Assembly: GCA_028015205.1 (NCBI GenBank)
Contig: JAPWFG010000023.1
Location: 992,001-1,056,000, forward strand
Reading direction: 5' to 3'
Length of the DNA stretch: 64,000 bases
Origin: Mytilisepta virgata
Taxonomy: Eukaryota > Mollusca > Bivalvia > Mytilida > Mytilidae
Part shown: positions 23,001-31,421 of the stretch, one piece after another
Layout: the number at the start of each line of letters is the position of its first letter
Numbering within the stretch: the stretch's first letter is position 1
Notes under the pieces: model-generated
Seen by the model: the letters and a program-made list of their open reading frames with translations, nothing else
Databases searched by the model: none
Told to the model about the DNA's origin: nothing
Translations under genes and position numbers: made by a program

Positions 23001-24261
23001 TGCAATACTTCCTATTTCCAAGGGCAAGAATTCTCTCAATAATTATTCGATCAGAGTGAAAATCAAATTTGGTCTGTAACTCATCATTATAAGCTCACAT
23101 ACCAAAATTAAGATCAGTTGGTTAAAAGGTTTCTGAAAAAGTCTGGAAAACATTTATTTTGGCAACAATTCCTATTTCCAAGGACAGTAACTCTCACAAT
23201 AATTATCTGATCAGCGTGAAACTCAAACTTGATCTGTAACTCATCATCATAAGATATCACATACCACAAAATTAAGATCAGGAAAACTAATGTTTCTGCA
23301 AAACTTCCTATTTCCAAGGGCAAAAACTCTCTCTATAATTATTTGATCAGAGTGAAAATCTGTAACTCATCATTATAAGCTCAAATACCAAAATTAAGAT
23401 CAGTTGGTTAAAAGGTTTCTAAAAAAGTCTTGAAAACATTTATTTTGGCAATAATTCCTATTTCCAAGGACAGTAACTCTCACAATAATTATCTGATCAG
23501 CGTGAAACGACTTGATCTGTAACTCATCATCATAAGCTCAGATTAGTTGGTAAGAAAGTTTGCATACAAATTACGTGCTTAAAACTATTATCTTGACAAT
23601 AATTTGTATTTCCAAGGGGGGCCTCAGTGGCCGAGTGGTCTAGGTAGTTCGTCATGACTACTAATGATCACTAGCCTGTCAACGCGGAGGTTTTGAGTTC
23701 GAATTTCACCTGTGGCGGGTTGTGTTCGACTTCTATCTTAATTGACAAGGATTGTCAATTTTCTCTGCGGGTACTCTGGCTTCCTCCACCAATAAAAACT
23801 GGCCGCCACAAAATAGCCAAATGTGCTGAAAACGGCATAAAACCCCAACTAAACAGACAAACAAACAAATCTATTTCCAAGGGCAATAAATCTCACAATA
23901 ATTATCTGATCAGAGCAAAACTTAATCTTGATCAGTAACTCATCATTATAAGCTCACATACCAAAAAAAAAAAGATCAGTTGGTTAAACAGTTTCTGAGA
24001 AAAGTCTGGAAAACTGTAGTGTGACTTGCGAACGGACAGAGTGCAAACCTATAGTCCCCTTAGGTGTTGCCAGTATTGCACTAATTAACCAGATTTTATC
24101 CAAAGATAATGATTGAATACACTTCCAATATTATTTTATATTTTTCAGATTATATCCAGAATGAGACCTATGTTCTGGGAGCTGTAACTGTTACTGCCAT
24201 TGTATTTGACATTGGATTGATGTATAATATTATATCTAATTCATTAGTACTAACTGTTTAA
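1728..24261 (+). CDS. TSP1 and cadherin-repeat extracellular protein, 5'-partial (spliced, 11 exons seen)
   Basis: Exons: 1728-2099, 4025-4226, 11417-11488, 14321-14491, 14778-14859, 16394-16611, 17758-17931, 19342-19475, 21377-21542, 22258-22413, 24149-24261. All have AG/GT borders, and the phases (1,1,1,1,2,1,1,0,1,1) fit end to end except for the TSP1 exon. About 620 residues are visible. Order: Cys-containing module of unknown type; TSP1 (WSQWSPWSHC, then RGYQTRTRYC); short linker; a beta-rich module with VKFIVWRS and YYEVVGTNSV; an aromatic/acidic region; two cadherin-like repeats opening at DPPYF and PPTFPDLP; a hydrophobic C-terminal stretch (VLGAVTVTAIVFDIGL) and a TAA stop. The first exon opens in phase 1 without a signal peptide, so the start lies upstream of the window. 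An extracellular or cell-surface adhesion role is inferred from domain types. No specific orthologue was recognised. The frame break in the TSP1 exon means it may be a pseudogene, a null allele or an assembly error. Confidence 0.8.
2142..2330. mobile_element. TA-flanked MITE, copy 1 (CTGTAAATTCGG family)
   Basis: Imperfect terminal inverted repeats begin CTGTAAATTCGGAAATTATT on the left, matched on the right by AATAATTTCTGAATGTACAG. The element is flanked by TA on both sides. It lies 42 bases downstream of the exon A donor. A second copy is at 18881-19074. Confidence 0.8.
2615..3062. mobile_element. GC-ended TIR element, 448 bp
   Basis: Perfect 10-bp inverted ends AGGGCCCCGC (2615-2624) and GCGGGGCCCT (3053-3062) bracket an AT-rich, non-coding interior. 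The upstream flank carries a GATGCACAAGATGTGCAT motif also seen, diverged and inverted, near 25700. Confidence 0.55.
3169..3796. mobile_element. 628-bp TIR element with internal ~124-bp tandem modules
   Basis: Perfect 15-bp terminal inverted repeats GTGTCGCCTGCGGAC (3169-3183) and its complement (3782-3796). The interior holds four modules each starting CTTCTATCCTCAACTACT (about 3243, 3404, 3526, 3650). There is no transposase, so it is non-autonomous. Confidence 0.8.
4025..4226 (+). CDS. Exon B: thrombospondin type-1 domain with internal frame break
   Basis: The acceptor is TTTTTGCAG and the donor is GTATGT at 4227. The incoming phase-1 frame reads PQWSQWSPWSHCSQT, the classic TSP1 WxxWxxW start. 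The rest of the domain (RGYQTRTRYCEPD ... INRCGQIYDE ... TRECLL) is in another frame. The switch falls in the Cys codon after CSQT (about 4073), where only one T remains. The exon is 202 nt, although both borders are phase 1 and a multiple of 3 (204) is expected, which fits a 2-base loss. Confidence 0.85.
4533..4770 (+). mobile_element. SINE family A, copy 1 (tRNA-derived)
   Basis: The head resembles a tRNA-Ser/Leu: box A-like GGTGGCCGAGTGGTCTAG and box B-like GTTGTGAGTTCGAATCTC. It is followed by a tRNA-unrelated body shared with copies at 22553, 23619 and 31155. The tail is decayed here, so this is an older copy. Confidence 0.88.
4771..6439. other. Intronic AT-rich stretch, nothing recognised
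   Basis: Between exons B and C. I see no exon, RNA or well-bounded repeat here. The short open frames have no supporting features. Confidence 0.5.
6440..6770 (-). mobile_element. SINE family C (tRNA-Arg-like head)
   Basis: On the minus strand the head reads GGGTCAGCGCATCGGACTAC then CCTAGTTCGATTCCC, resembling tRNA-Arg with an ACG anticodon region. A GC-richer unrelated body extends to about 6440. It is too degenerate and too long to be a tRNA gene. Confidence 0.65.
6771..8504. other. Intronic stretch with unclassified repeat-like pieces
   Basis: ATATGCGGACAA recurs at about 7111 and 7316 with similar surroundings, hinting at an old duplication. No gene seen. Confidence 0.4.
8505..8555 (+). 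mobile_element. SINE family B 3'-end fragment
   Basis: Only the tail is left: TTGCCACTGGATGTTAAACA then ATAATTCA, matching the 3' ends of the full family B copies. Confidence 0.6.
8806..9538 (-). mobile_element. Hairpin-ended repeat H1
   Basis: The hairpin AGCTCACCTGACCC / GGGTCATGTGAGCT is at the left edge, followed by the family's TCATCACTTTGCATCCGTC. The right edge has a degraded copy of the other terminus. It is in reverse orientation relative to H3. Non-coding. Confidence 0.75.
9571..11343 (-). mobile_element. Hairpin-ended repeat H2 (1.8 kb)
   Basis: It starts with the AGCTCACCTGGGCG / GGCCATGTGAGCT hairpin and a GTC-rich microsatellite (9617-9660), and ends with GGTGAGCGATACAGGCTCTG then GTGAGCCTCTTGT. 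The interior repeats blocks such as CCCATTTAGGAGTTATTGCC. Its right end lies 74 bases upstream of exon C. It is an inverted partner of H3. Confidence 0.85.
11417..11488 (+). CDS. Exon C: 72-nt linker exon
   Basis: CTTTTTCCAG precedes the exon and GTACAT follows. It is phase 1 to phase 1 and reads CEDRTFIYGDSVTV then RTGKNDTELG. It sits between two large oppositely oriented hairpin-ended repeats (9571-11343 and 12854-13954). Confidence 0.7.
12237..12600 (+). mobile_element. SINE family B, copy 1
   Basis: tRNA-like head (GGTGGTCTTGTGGTAGCATG, GGTTTGATCCC), a conserved body with TTTGCTGCTTCTCCGCCAAG, and a tail ending in CATCCATC. The target-site duplication TCAAAGTGGAA is at 12226-12236 and 12601-12611. 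Confidence 0.9.
12757..14258 (+). mobile_element. TTAA-flanked MITE M1, interrupted by repeat H3
   Basis: The left end is TTAAGGATGATCGCTGGT and the right end is GCCAGCAAGTATCCTTAA, inverted, with TTAA at both borders as in piggyBac-type insertions. Without H3 (12854-13954) it is about 400 bp, the size of M2 and M3. Confidence 0.85.
12854..13954 (+). mobile_element. Hairpin-ended repeat H3, nested in M1
   Basis: The start ACAAGAGGCTCACCAGAGCC contains a small palindrome. The end has ACGGACGCCAAGTGATGGC then the GCTCACATGGCC / GGCCAGGTGAGC hairpin. Uninterrupted M2 and M3 show the empty site, so the borders are precise to a few A residues. Confidence 0.9.
14321..14491 (+). CDS. Exon D: beta-rich module
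   Basis: TTTTCTCCAG precedes and GTAAGA follows. It is 57 codons, phase 1 to phase 1. It contains VRCCGLIASWKFFP, VKFIVWRS and YYEVVGTNSVNITG. The pattern (Cys-Gly, Trp, VWR, then a VGTN turn) suggests a compact extracellular beta-sandwich, but I cannot name a family. It lies between inverted copies of a TTAA-flanked MITE. Confidence 0.8.
14778..14859 (+). CDS. Exon E: short exon
   Basis: The acceptor is TATTTTACAG and the donor is GTATGC. It enters in phase 1 and leaves in phase 2, which the next exon matches. It encodes ESDVNKIYTFTPDDSERISI and a short remainder. Confidence 0.75.
15117..15515 (-). mobile_element. TTAA-flanked MITE M2
   Basis: 399 bp with TTAA at both borders and ends TTAAGGATGCTCGCTGGT / ACCAGCGATCATCCTTAA. 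It is inverted relative to M1 and uninterrupted, so exons D and E lie between M1 and M2. Confidence 0.88.
15862..16178 (+). mobile_element. SINE family B, copy 2
   Basis: Head ATTGGTCTCATGGTGGCATG and GGTTCGATCCCCGG, with the same body and tail as copy 1. The target-site duplication TAACTGGTGA is at 15852-15861 and 16179-16188. Confidence 0.9.
16201..16351. mobile_element. Palindromic MITE with poly-C loop
   Basis: Inverted arms of about 47 bp (16201-16247 and 16304-16351), starting GGGACGAGATCAAAAGTTCA, with a C-rich loop. The right border is TTAA and the left is TTAG, a likely decayed TTAA. A left half of the same family, with intact TTAA, is at 25912-26000. Confidence 0.8.
16394..16611 (+). 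CDS. Exon F
   Basis: The acceptor is ATTTATAG and the donor is GTATGT. It is 218 nt, phase 2 to phase 1. It reads YYIYGENIIGYDNC, then VFQWTGTRYIDRVDMMEYTT. It precedes the first cadherin-like repeat. The upstream intron ends with a SINE and a palindromic MITE. Confidence 0.8.
16960..17065 (+). mobile_element. SINE family B body fragment
   Basis: It retains TTTGCTGCTTTTCCGCCAAG and the AGGAGTCAGTATA block, but lacks the tRNA-like head and the tail. Confidence 0.65.
17075..17735. repeat. Related long repeat, start of the GTTTGCACTC family
   Basis: It begins GGGGACTTCAGGTTTGCACT and contains two copies of TTTTCTGCACTTTTTTCGTC followed by TCATGCTT, then sequence related to the array at 22.8-24.1 kb. 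Open frames within it are repeat-derived. Confidence 0.6.
17758..17931 (+). CDS. Exon G: first half of cadherin-like repeat 1
   Basis: The acceptor is TTATTTTCAG and the donor is GTAAGT. It encodes NDPPYFNMSRYDKTIPD, where DPPYF is the typical opening of a cadherin repeat, then an Asp/Tyr-rich stretch with PEYDNDRYFYFDTFA. Confidence 0.8.
18030..18385. repeat. ~110-130 bp tandem repeat, 3 copies
   Basis: The block CATTGTACAGTTCAATTAGA recurs at about 18086, 18194 and 18322, each preceded by ATCATCATCAAGC and CACTTAATGAT. It is intronic between exons G and H. Confidence 0.8.
18881..19074. mobile_element. TA-flanked MITE, copy 2 (CTGTAAACTCGG family)
   Basis: The inverted ends CTGTAAACTCGGAAATTATT and AATAATTTCGGAATTTACAG are nearly perfect and flanked by TA. 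It shares the interior AATCACAATAA and GGTCTAAAATGACAAAA with the copy at 2142. A third left-end fragment is at about 19485-19510. Confidence 0.85.
19342..19475 (+). CDS. Exon H: second half of cadherin-like repeat 1
   Basis: The acceptor is TTTAATACAG and the donor is GTAAGT. It is phase 1 to phase 0. It contains YHKFVIWAEDSC and the terminal strand GTVTITTFNG, corresponding to the last beta strand of a cadherin repeat. Confidence 0.8.
19511..21376. other. Intronic stretch, nothing recognised
   Basis: Between exons H and I. Homopolymer-rich and AT-rich, with no exon or bounded repeat identified. Confidence 0.5.
21377..21542 (+). CDS. Exon I: first half of cadherin-like repeat 2
   Basis: The acceptor is ATTTTCCAG and the donor is GTACTT. 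It encodes PPTFPDLPQKVQITETTTG then SLYTFTVDDPSYGGDPINC, a good match to the cadherin repeat opening and its beta hairpin. Confidence 0.82.
22258..22413 (+). CDS. Exon J: second half of cadherin-like repeat 2
   Basis: The acceptor is TGTTCACAG and the donor is GTACCT. It contains DDAELDADTNAEYEIEISCS, close to the LDxExxxxYxLxVxxxD core of cadherin repeats, then YLQLEIAKDQKDTEAPP. Confidence 0.85.
22553..22821 (+). mobile_element. SINE family A, copy 2 (young)
   Basis: Full tRNA-like head to CAAACAAACAA tail. A perfect 12-bp target-site duplication AAAGGGGTATTT is at 22541-22552 and 22822-22833. Confidence 0.93.
22835..24062. repeat. ~150-160 bp tandem array interrupted by a SINE
   Basis: Units contain TATTTCCAAGGGCAATAACT, AATTATCTGATCAGCGTGAA, TAACTCATCATTATAAGCTC and AAGATCAGTTGGTTAAA. 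About seven units are present, one split by the SINE at 23619-23871. The end ACGGACAGAGTGCAAACC is inverted relative to the start of a related block at about 17075-17730. Confidence 0.85.
23619..23871 (+). mobile_element. SINE family A, copy 3
   Basis: GGCCTCAGTGGCCGAGTGGT head and ACAAACAAA tail. The target-site duplication TATTTCCAAGGG, part of the surrounding tandem unit, is at 23607-23618 and 23872-23883. Confidence 0.92.
24149..24261 (+). CDS. Exon K: C-terminal hydrophobic segment and stop
   Basis: ATTTTTCAG precedes. It encodes YIQNETYVLGAVTVTAIVFD then IGLMYNIISNSLVLTV and TAA. The hydrophobic stretch could be a membrane helix with almost no cytoplasmic tail, or a GPI-type signal. 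A weak donor (GTATAA at about 24223) could instead splice to a further exon I did not find. AATAAA at 25373-25378 is a possible distant polyadenylation signal. Confidence 0.7.
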
Positions 24262-24370
24262 ATCAGAATATTTATGATAAAGGGGGGGGGGGGCAACTAC
24301 TGAGTGTTTGTTAGGGGTTAGAGTTGTTTAGAATTGGAAGTGATTTTGGATCTGCAATTAACCTTTTTTA

Positions 24371-25090
24371 ATGCCCCTGCGACAAAATGTCGGGGGGCAC
24401 ATTAATTTACCCCTGTCCATCCATTTGTCCGTCTGTCCATCTGTCCATATTAGGATAAATTGTTTGTCCGGCTATCTCCTCCCAAAGTTTTGGAGATACA
24501 AGTTTAATATTTTGTAGGATATTGATATACATAATGAAGGTGTGCATGGCCACAGGTTCTTGATTTCTTTTAAATATTCTGAAAATGATAGGTAATTGGA
24601 CTTAGTCATTTTTTGGTACTAGCTGCATAAGGAGATCATGGATTGTCTGGCTATCTCCTTCTACAGTTTTGGAGATACAACTTTAATATTTTGTAGGATG
24701 TTCATACACATAATGAAGGTGGGCATGGCAACAGGATTTTGATTATTTCCAAATATTCTGAAAATAACAGGTAGTTGGACCTAGTCATGTTTTTGGTACT
24801 AGCTGCATAAAAAGATCATGGTTTGTCCAGCTATCTCCTGCTACAGATTTGGAGATACATCTTTAATATTTTATAGAATGTTCATACATAAAATGGAGGT
24901 GTGCATGGCCACAGGATATTGATTTATTTAAAATATTCTGAAAATGACTTAGTCATTTTGCAGGCTGCTTAAAGAGATCATGGTTTGTTGGGCTATCTCC
25001 TCCTACAGTTTTGGAGATACAGCTTTAATATTTTGTAGGATGTTATTACAAATAATGGAGATGTGTCTGGCGGGGGCATCATTTGTGTCT
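24371..25090. repeat. GC-ended repeat with ~165-180 bp internal modules
   Basis: It starts ATGCCCCTGCGACAAAATGT and ends near GGCGGGGGCATCA, roughly inverted. Inside, four modules share TTTTGGAGATAC and TTTAATATTTTGTAGGAT at about 24488, 24666, 24848 and 25009. It lies downstream of the plus-strand gene's stop. Confidence 0.75.
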
Positions 25091-25099
25091 TACAGACAG

Positions 25100-25911
25100 C
25101 GTAACAGTTTCAAGTTTTTGTATGCCAATATCACTGTTTGTGGAGCTATACTCATGCATATGGCAGGCAGAAAAAAGGGGGGCATTGTCCATATATAGTT
25201 TTCTTTTGCAATACTCGGGAGTCGGGAGTTATGTATTTGGTGTGCAAGCCTGTCCAACTTGTTTTTTAAAATACACTATTGTTTCTATCAGATAATATTC
25301 AATCCAACTATTTTTCTCACAAAATTTTTATTACCTGCCTTTTTGCAAATGATTTCTTGCCCTGCCCTCCTTAATAAAATCAAATGCTTTTTCAGTAATT
25401 TGTTTGATGTTAAGTTCACATTCTAGTATTTGCCTTTTTTTTTTAATTTATTTGATTTTGCATTAAATACAAATGATTTTTGTGTGAAATATGTATTCTA
25501 GCTATTAGTGTGGATTTTTTTATGAAACTAAAAGCTTATATAATTTTATTATATAAACATGCATAGCTCTATCCTTAGATGGTTTTGCATTACCCCTTTT
25601 GGTCATTTTAACATTTTTGAATTTGGTCTTCAACTTTTTGGATTTTTGTTCTGGTCTTCAACATTTTAGGCCTTGAGTACAATTGATGAGTTGTAAATCA
25701 ACGAAATGTGCACATCTTGTGCATCGAAATTTGTATCAAAGAATTTTATTATTCAAATGATTTTGTTTGTAGTGAAATATATTTTCTTTTTAGTGTGTTT
25801 TTATTCTAATAAATGCCTTATGTAAATGTAAAAATGTAAGATGCTACATGTCTATATTTCTGTGCACACTTCCAGAGATGATATTTAGATGTAACAACCA
25901 TTTGATATTAG
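25100..25911. other. 3' flank of plus-strand gene
   Basis: It contains a possible AATAAA (25373-25378) and an old repeat trace with GCACATCTTGTGCATC at about 25710. No gene seen. Confidence 0.4.
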
Positions 25912-26000
25912 ATTAAGGGACAAGATCAAAAGTTCAATGTAGGATAAAAAACTTAATTCAATTGTTTTTTCACTGACCCCCCCCCCCCCCCCCCCCCTTA
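25912..26000. mobile_element. Left half of the palindromic poly-C MITE family
   Basis: TTAAGGGACAAGATCAAAAG with the same arm as 16201-16247, ending in a run of about 20 C. The right arm is missing, perhaps lost by slippage or assembly collapse at the homopolymer. Confidence 0.75.
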
Positions 26001-26917
26001 ACTTAATTTGGGAAAAATTGATTGACCAATATTGGCATATGCTTTGAGAGTATACTTTTTGTATCATGGGTCCTGTTTTTCCTCAACAATGTATGTATGA
26101 TGGCTTTTATTTGCTTTAAAAGTCCAAACATATGTTAGGGCCGAACTTGAATCCGTATTTTTCAATCCGAAAATCGATGTCGGATAACAAAACTTGCAGC
26201 GATTTTTGGAATTTGGTTCAAATAGCTCATGAAAATTCAAAATTTGTCCTGGAAGGCATGAGGTCATGGGATTTTTTAATGAAACGAAACTTATGAAAAA
26301 GATATAGAATTTCTCACACAAGTGAAATATTTAAAATTTTGGCCATTGGAAAGCAGGACTTGTTCAGGTTATGATGTCACCCATTTATACTAATGACATT
26401 TGTAGCGTGCAAGGAATCAAGTGTCTTAATGGCCACTGCAGAAGTTTCACTACATATGTAATATAGTTTTACCATTCACACTGAAAATGTCTATTTACAC
26501 AAGAAGTAAGAAGCAATGTGTTAATTTTTTCATCCATGTAAATAACTTCATACAGCATCGCCTTTGTACTCTTGTCAATGTCAGTTTGTTGTGCATATAT
26601 TAGACCGACTAAAATAAAAAATCTCGGTCCCTTTAGGATTTTGGCTGATGAAATTGTATAATTTCCATATAAAAAAAAATATTTGCAATGTCATAAAAAA
26701 ATTATGGTTGATTTGGATTTAAAAATATAACCCATGAGTGTTAAGACTTTACCTGTCTTGTTTATTTGGAAAATCAGCTGAGAATGAGATTTTTTAAACG
26801 TTTTTATTGACCTAGAATGGTATTGTTATGTTTTTCTTTTGAATGTTATTAAACAATAAAATTGTGTGAAAATTTTGTTTTATCACATAAAATATGTTTA
26901 AAGTTAAAAAATAGTTA

Positions 26918-27196
26918 TTAAGGTATCCGGACCATAAATGACCACGTGATTATTCAAAAGTTCCCGGATGTTCCATATAACGCAATTGAAATGACCTCGG
27001 TAATTATCGCCAAACTTCGGAAATGCTACTATAACTAACTTATTTTTACAGACTCTGCATATAAGCAACAAAGTGTGTTTCAACTTGAGAAAAATATATA
27101 TACAAAATTCCAGCTTTAAATTGTTTTGTTCAGTCATTCACGGTGAAAAAGAGATACAATTTTCGATCATGATCTATTATGGTCCGGATACCTTAA
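26918..27196. mobile_element. TTAA MITE with perfect 20-bp inverted ends
   Basis: TTAAGGTATCCGGACCATAA at 26918-26937 and its exact complement at 27177-27196. The TTAA at each end is the likely target duplication. 279 bp, no coding capacity. Confidence 0.9.
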
Positions 27197-27706
27197 GATG
27201 CATGAAAAACAATACCACACATTTTTAATGAACTTAGATATGTTGAACTCAGTAACTAAGAAACTTCCGAAACAATAAAAGCACAAACTATGCCAATATG
27301 AGATTTGGGCCATATTGGACTGGATACGATCAATGCCAATACGAGTGTATCGTGGAACTCTCTTGATTTATCCTATCCCTCTATGAAGACATTGGAGGTC
27401 TGTCAATTAATAACAGCATCGTTGAAAAATGTTTTCATGTTGGACCACACCGTCAACATTGAGCCAAAAGTTCAAACCAAGGAAGGATTTTGTTCTGTTT
27501 TATAACATCTGAATTCTGCTGTTTTCAGTTTTTATTTGTCCAATTTGATTTCTTTATTACGCATAATAAAATTACTTCTTGTTCAGCACGTTTGGCAAAA
27601 TCGACCATTTATCTGTTAGTTTATAAAAATAAAATTAACATTTTCATGCTAGTACTGAACAACTTGCAATTTGGGTGTAATATCATGGGGGACTTGCATC
27701 CTGATA

Positions 27707-28217
27707 TACTGCCAGACCATCAAAAGAAATGCAACACTTACATTTAACTAACATTATACACGATTTTGAGGTGCTGGAATTTAAAAAGTAATCCTCCAAA
27801 TAACCTTAAATTTTTCTCAGTAGTTTCTGGTGTAGCCCACCATGAAGATTTTCTGAAATTTTCATTTTTTTCAACTTGAAATTTGGAATTCTCAAAAAAG
27901 GATTTTTTTTTTACCAAAAAACAATTTATAAACTTATCCATTTCTTTTTATCATAAACATTGTGGGAATAAAACTAATGTCTGAAAACAAGATTTAAGGC
28001 TTTTATCGCAGTTTAACTTTTGAATGACAGAATTTTGTTTTTCGACTTCTGAAGTTTTCAGATTGACCGTAGCTTTTGCTAACAAGCATACTGAAAGTCT
28101 TTTTTGAATTTCAGAAGTTAACAGTTTATGTGTAGCTTTTCAAATTTTGAAAATGATAAAGAACATTTAATAAAGATTATGTCAAAGTTCTGTTGCGTTT
28201 CTTTTGATGGTCAGTAT
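27707..28217. mobile_element. TIR element (ATCAAAAGAAATGCAACA ends)
   Basis: GACCATCAAAAGAAATGCAA at about 27715 is matched, inverted, by TTGCGTTTCTTTTGATGGTC at about 28192-28212, with TATA-type flanks. Interior about 0.5 kb, non-coding. Confidence 0.75.
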
Positions 28218-28601
28218 ATTAACATTTTGTAGTACCAATTTCCCATGTATTTTCAGTGAAGCTGAAGACAAATAGGACATACAACCAAAATGATACAAGA
28301 TTTTATAGGGGATTGTATTTTTATTAAAAATTCAACAAATTACAAAATCAAAAATATTACAACAAAGAATTCTCACATATTCCATTTAATGAAAATGTTT
28401 AAAACAATACAAGGGCAAATAATACATTGAAAATTATGCAAGATTACGAAAATCTTAAAATGAAAATCGTTATTCAGAAACCAACAAAATCCAGAAATAT
28501 AACATTACACAGTACAGGAAAATTAATAAAAAAAATAAAGTAATAAAATGTTTTTTTATTGTTACAATAAATTATAAATGCAACAGTATAACAATAATTA
28601 C

Positions 28602-28824
28602 AATTGACCCTTTTCCAATTTTACATGTATTATCTCCCCTTGATTCTATCCTTTATTTTATATGAAATATGCAGTTTAACCCATTTTTTAAAGTTCTCTT
28701 ATGTCCACGGACAAGTTAATTTATTTAATTTGTATCAATTAATATGTATTGGGCTTATTCTAACATATTCATAAGGCCTGACAAGGGGAGGTAATAAATA
28801 TTTAATTGGAAAAGTGGTCAATTA
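28602..28824. mobile_element. Short inverted-repeat element
   Basis: The arms AATTGACCCTTTTCCAATTT and ATTATCTCCCCTTG on the left are mirrored by CAAGGGGAGGTAATAAATAT and AATTGGAAAAGTGGTCAATT on the right, with moderate divergence. Confidence 0.65.
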
Positions 28825-31142
28825 AAACTCACATTTGATTTTTAATTTTGTATTCTATTACAAAAACGAAATCGATTGCATTAATTAATTTTGCAATATT
28901 GTTATAACAAAGATTCTCAAAAATCAAATGAAATTCATGTGTAACAGGAAAATATATGACACACATTTTGGCAATTTTGATTTCAGTTGGAACATAAATT
29001 TATACAAAATATCAAGTACAGTTGAATATTATTATCCCAAAATTGAAAAGACTGTAAAAAATACTTAAAATAACACAAATTTTGAGATAGCATAAATAAA
29101 TTTAAAGTAAAAACAATGATACTTGGTACTTCATTACAGTTCATTTGATCTGAACTAACCAGCTTGACCAATATGGCGTCACTCTGATGTCCAGTCAAAA
29201 ACCATGAACACTGACCATAGTAATCCTTGCACAAAGAAGATCCTTTTAGTATATGTTATAATGGAAGGCTGATAATAGCCACTAAATGTGGTTATATTTT
29301 ATTTTATTAATGAATTATTTATAATACACTGTGAAACACTTATTATTCGTGGTACATCAAGAGGAAATAAAAAAAAAACTGTCCTTTCCAAGAATGCAAT
29401 ATCATCGTTTGATCTTTAGTAATAGTCCAGTCAAACTAAGTTTTAACCTCAAACTAATTGCAACAGAAAATGTTTTAGTTCTAATCTATAGCAAGAAGCC
29501 CCAAATATACATAGAAAAAAGTCCCATAAAATCTAACTTGAGGAAAACTCAAAATCAGCATTCTTAATTTCCTATGGAAATTAACATTGGAAAGGGGAGA
29601 TAACTCCACAAAAAAGTTTTTTGTCAGTTTTTGGTTGATTTTCTTACAATTCATGTAAAGTATGATACTTTATGGGGTTATAAGTTCGTATTTGACTATA
29701 TTATATAATCTTCTGCTCATGAAATGTACAAAACCGAAGTGTTATGGGTGTTTTTATATTTTTTTTGCACATTTTTCATTAAAGAAATTGCAAATTTGTG
29801 GCTTTGTGACCATTTTGAAAAAAATGTGAAAATTTGGTATTGTTTATATCTGTAAATTATATTTTTTCAGCATCTACCTTGTTTAAGGAAACTTTAAACC
29901 ACAAAAAGAAGAATATATGCTTAATTATTTTTATTAAATTTGAGATTCTTTACCTTGACATGTTGAAAAATTTAATCAATGGTCAACTAATGAGCTACGA
30001 AATCTAAGTTGTAGCATGATAAAAGATATGAAAACACATTTAGAGTTGTTTGTTATACTCTAAAGATGGCCAAAATATCAAGAATCAAAACATTCTGCTT
30101 AATAGAAGCGGTAAAGGTATAATTTTGTATCAATTATTATTGATATTTCTGCCTTTTTTTGCAGAGTTATCTCCCATTTTCATTGCAAATTTCTAGTTAG
30201 ATTTTGTTGGACTTTTTTCTGTGTATATTTGGGATATAATGCTAAAGATTAAAACTTAAAAATCTTCTTTTGCAATTATTTTAAGGTTAGGGTCAAATTT
30301 ATGCTAGATTGACTGGACTATAAATATATCTCAAACAAATGAGTATGAGTAACAATGTTGACAGGGAAGAATGATTTCAGTTTGCTACAGGAAGAGACTA
30401 GGGCACTGTAGATATATATAAAATATCCTCCAAATGATGTAAATGATGTCGTAGCGAAGTATTTATAAGGTTTTAATAATTAATTAATCTAGTTAATAAG
30501 TAAATTCTTTGGTTTTGTTTTTAGCTTTGGCAGCAAATATTGTTCTGATAACATTTTGTTTTGAACAAGCGTCTAATGAATATTAGTTAAGATGATAACG
30601 ATATTGTAAGATTGAATGGGTTGGATTTATTTAACATTCGATTTTAAACACTCTTCATTGATTTTAACTGGCCTCTTTTTTTTAATTTTAAATCCATGAA
30701 ATTAAGAACCCACAAATTTTTCTTTTTGCCCCAATCCACGAAAATTGATGTCAACGAAAATATCTGAATTCCCAGAATGCCTAACTTTAATTCTGTTACA
30801 GAGTAGCAAGTGCATACATATCAGGTGAACCTGATTTTTACAGGAGTTTGTACTGATCATGTTCTGTGTTTCTGGGTTGCCATTTGTATTTATTCATTAA
30901 TTACATGGTTGTCTCCCTTTCAATTAGGTTGCTCACTGGGTAAAGTTGTCCATTTTAAAATGAATATTGTCAATTGCAGGAGGCAAAGAATACATTTTTG
31001 ACAAGTACCAGTTCTCGATATCACATTTTTTTTGCATGAAAACATGCAAATTGATAAAGTTTTGAGGTTAAAAAATGGACACATGCCCTTTGTAGATAGC
31101 TGTGAATAGGGTTAAATACCGTACTAATCAAAGCTGATGTGT
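28825..31142. other. Intergenic, nothing recognised
   Basis: AT-rich spacer between the convergent genes. Short open frames lack coding character. Confidence 0.5.
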
Positions 31143-31154
31143 TTCTAAGAAATG

Positions 31155-31421
31155 TTTGTTTGTTTGTTTAGTTAGGGTTTTATGCCGTTTTCAGCACATT
31201 TGGCTATTTCGCGGCGGCCAGTTTTTTTGGTGGAGGAAGCCGGAGTAACCGGAGAGAATCACTGAGCTTCGGTAGGAAAATTGACAATCCTTGTCAATTT
31301 AGATCGGAGTCGAACACACCCCGCCACAGGTGAGATTCGAACTCACAACCCCAGTGTTGACAGGCTAGTGATCATTAGTAGTCATGATGAAGTACATAGA
31401 CCACTCGGCCACCGAGGCCCC
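31155..31421 (-). mobile_element. SINE family A, copy 4
   Basis: Reverse orientation, with the full head at the right (GGTGGCCGAGTGGTCTATGT on the minus strand) and a TTGTTTGTTTGTTTAG tail at the left. A perfect duplication TTCTAAGAAATG is at 31143-31154 and 31422-31433. Confidence 0.93.

Noticed and set aside
27305..27505. 66-codon plus-strand frame with balanced composition
   Set aside because: It looked slightly coding-like, but I found no supporting splice sites, neighbours or family resemblance.
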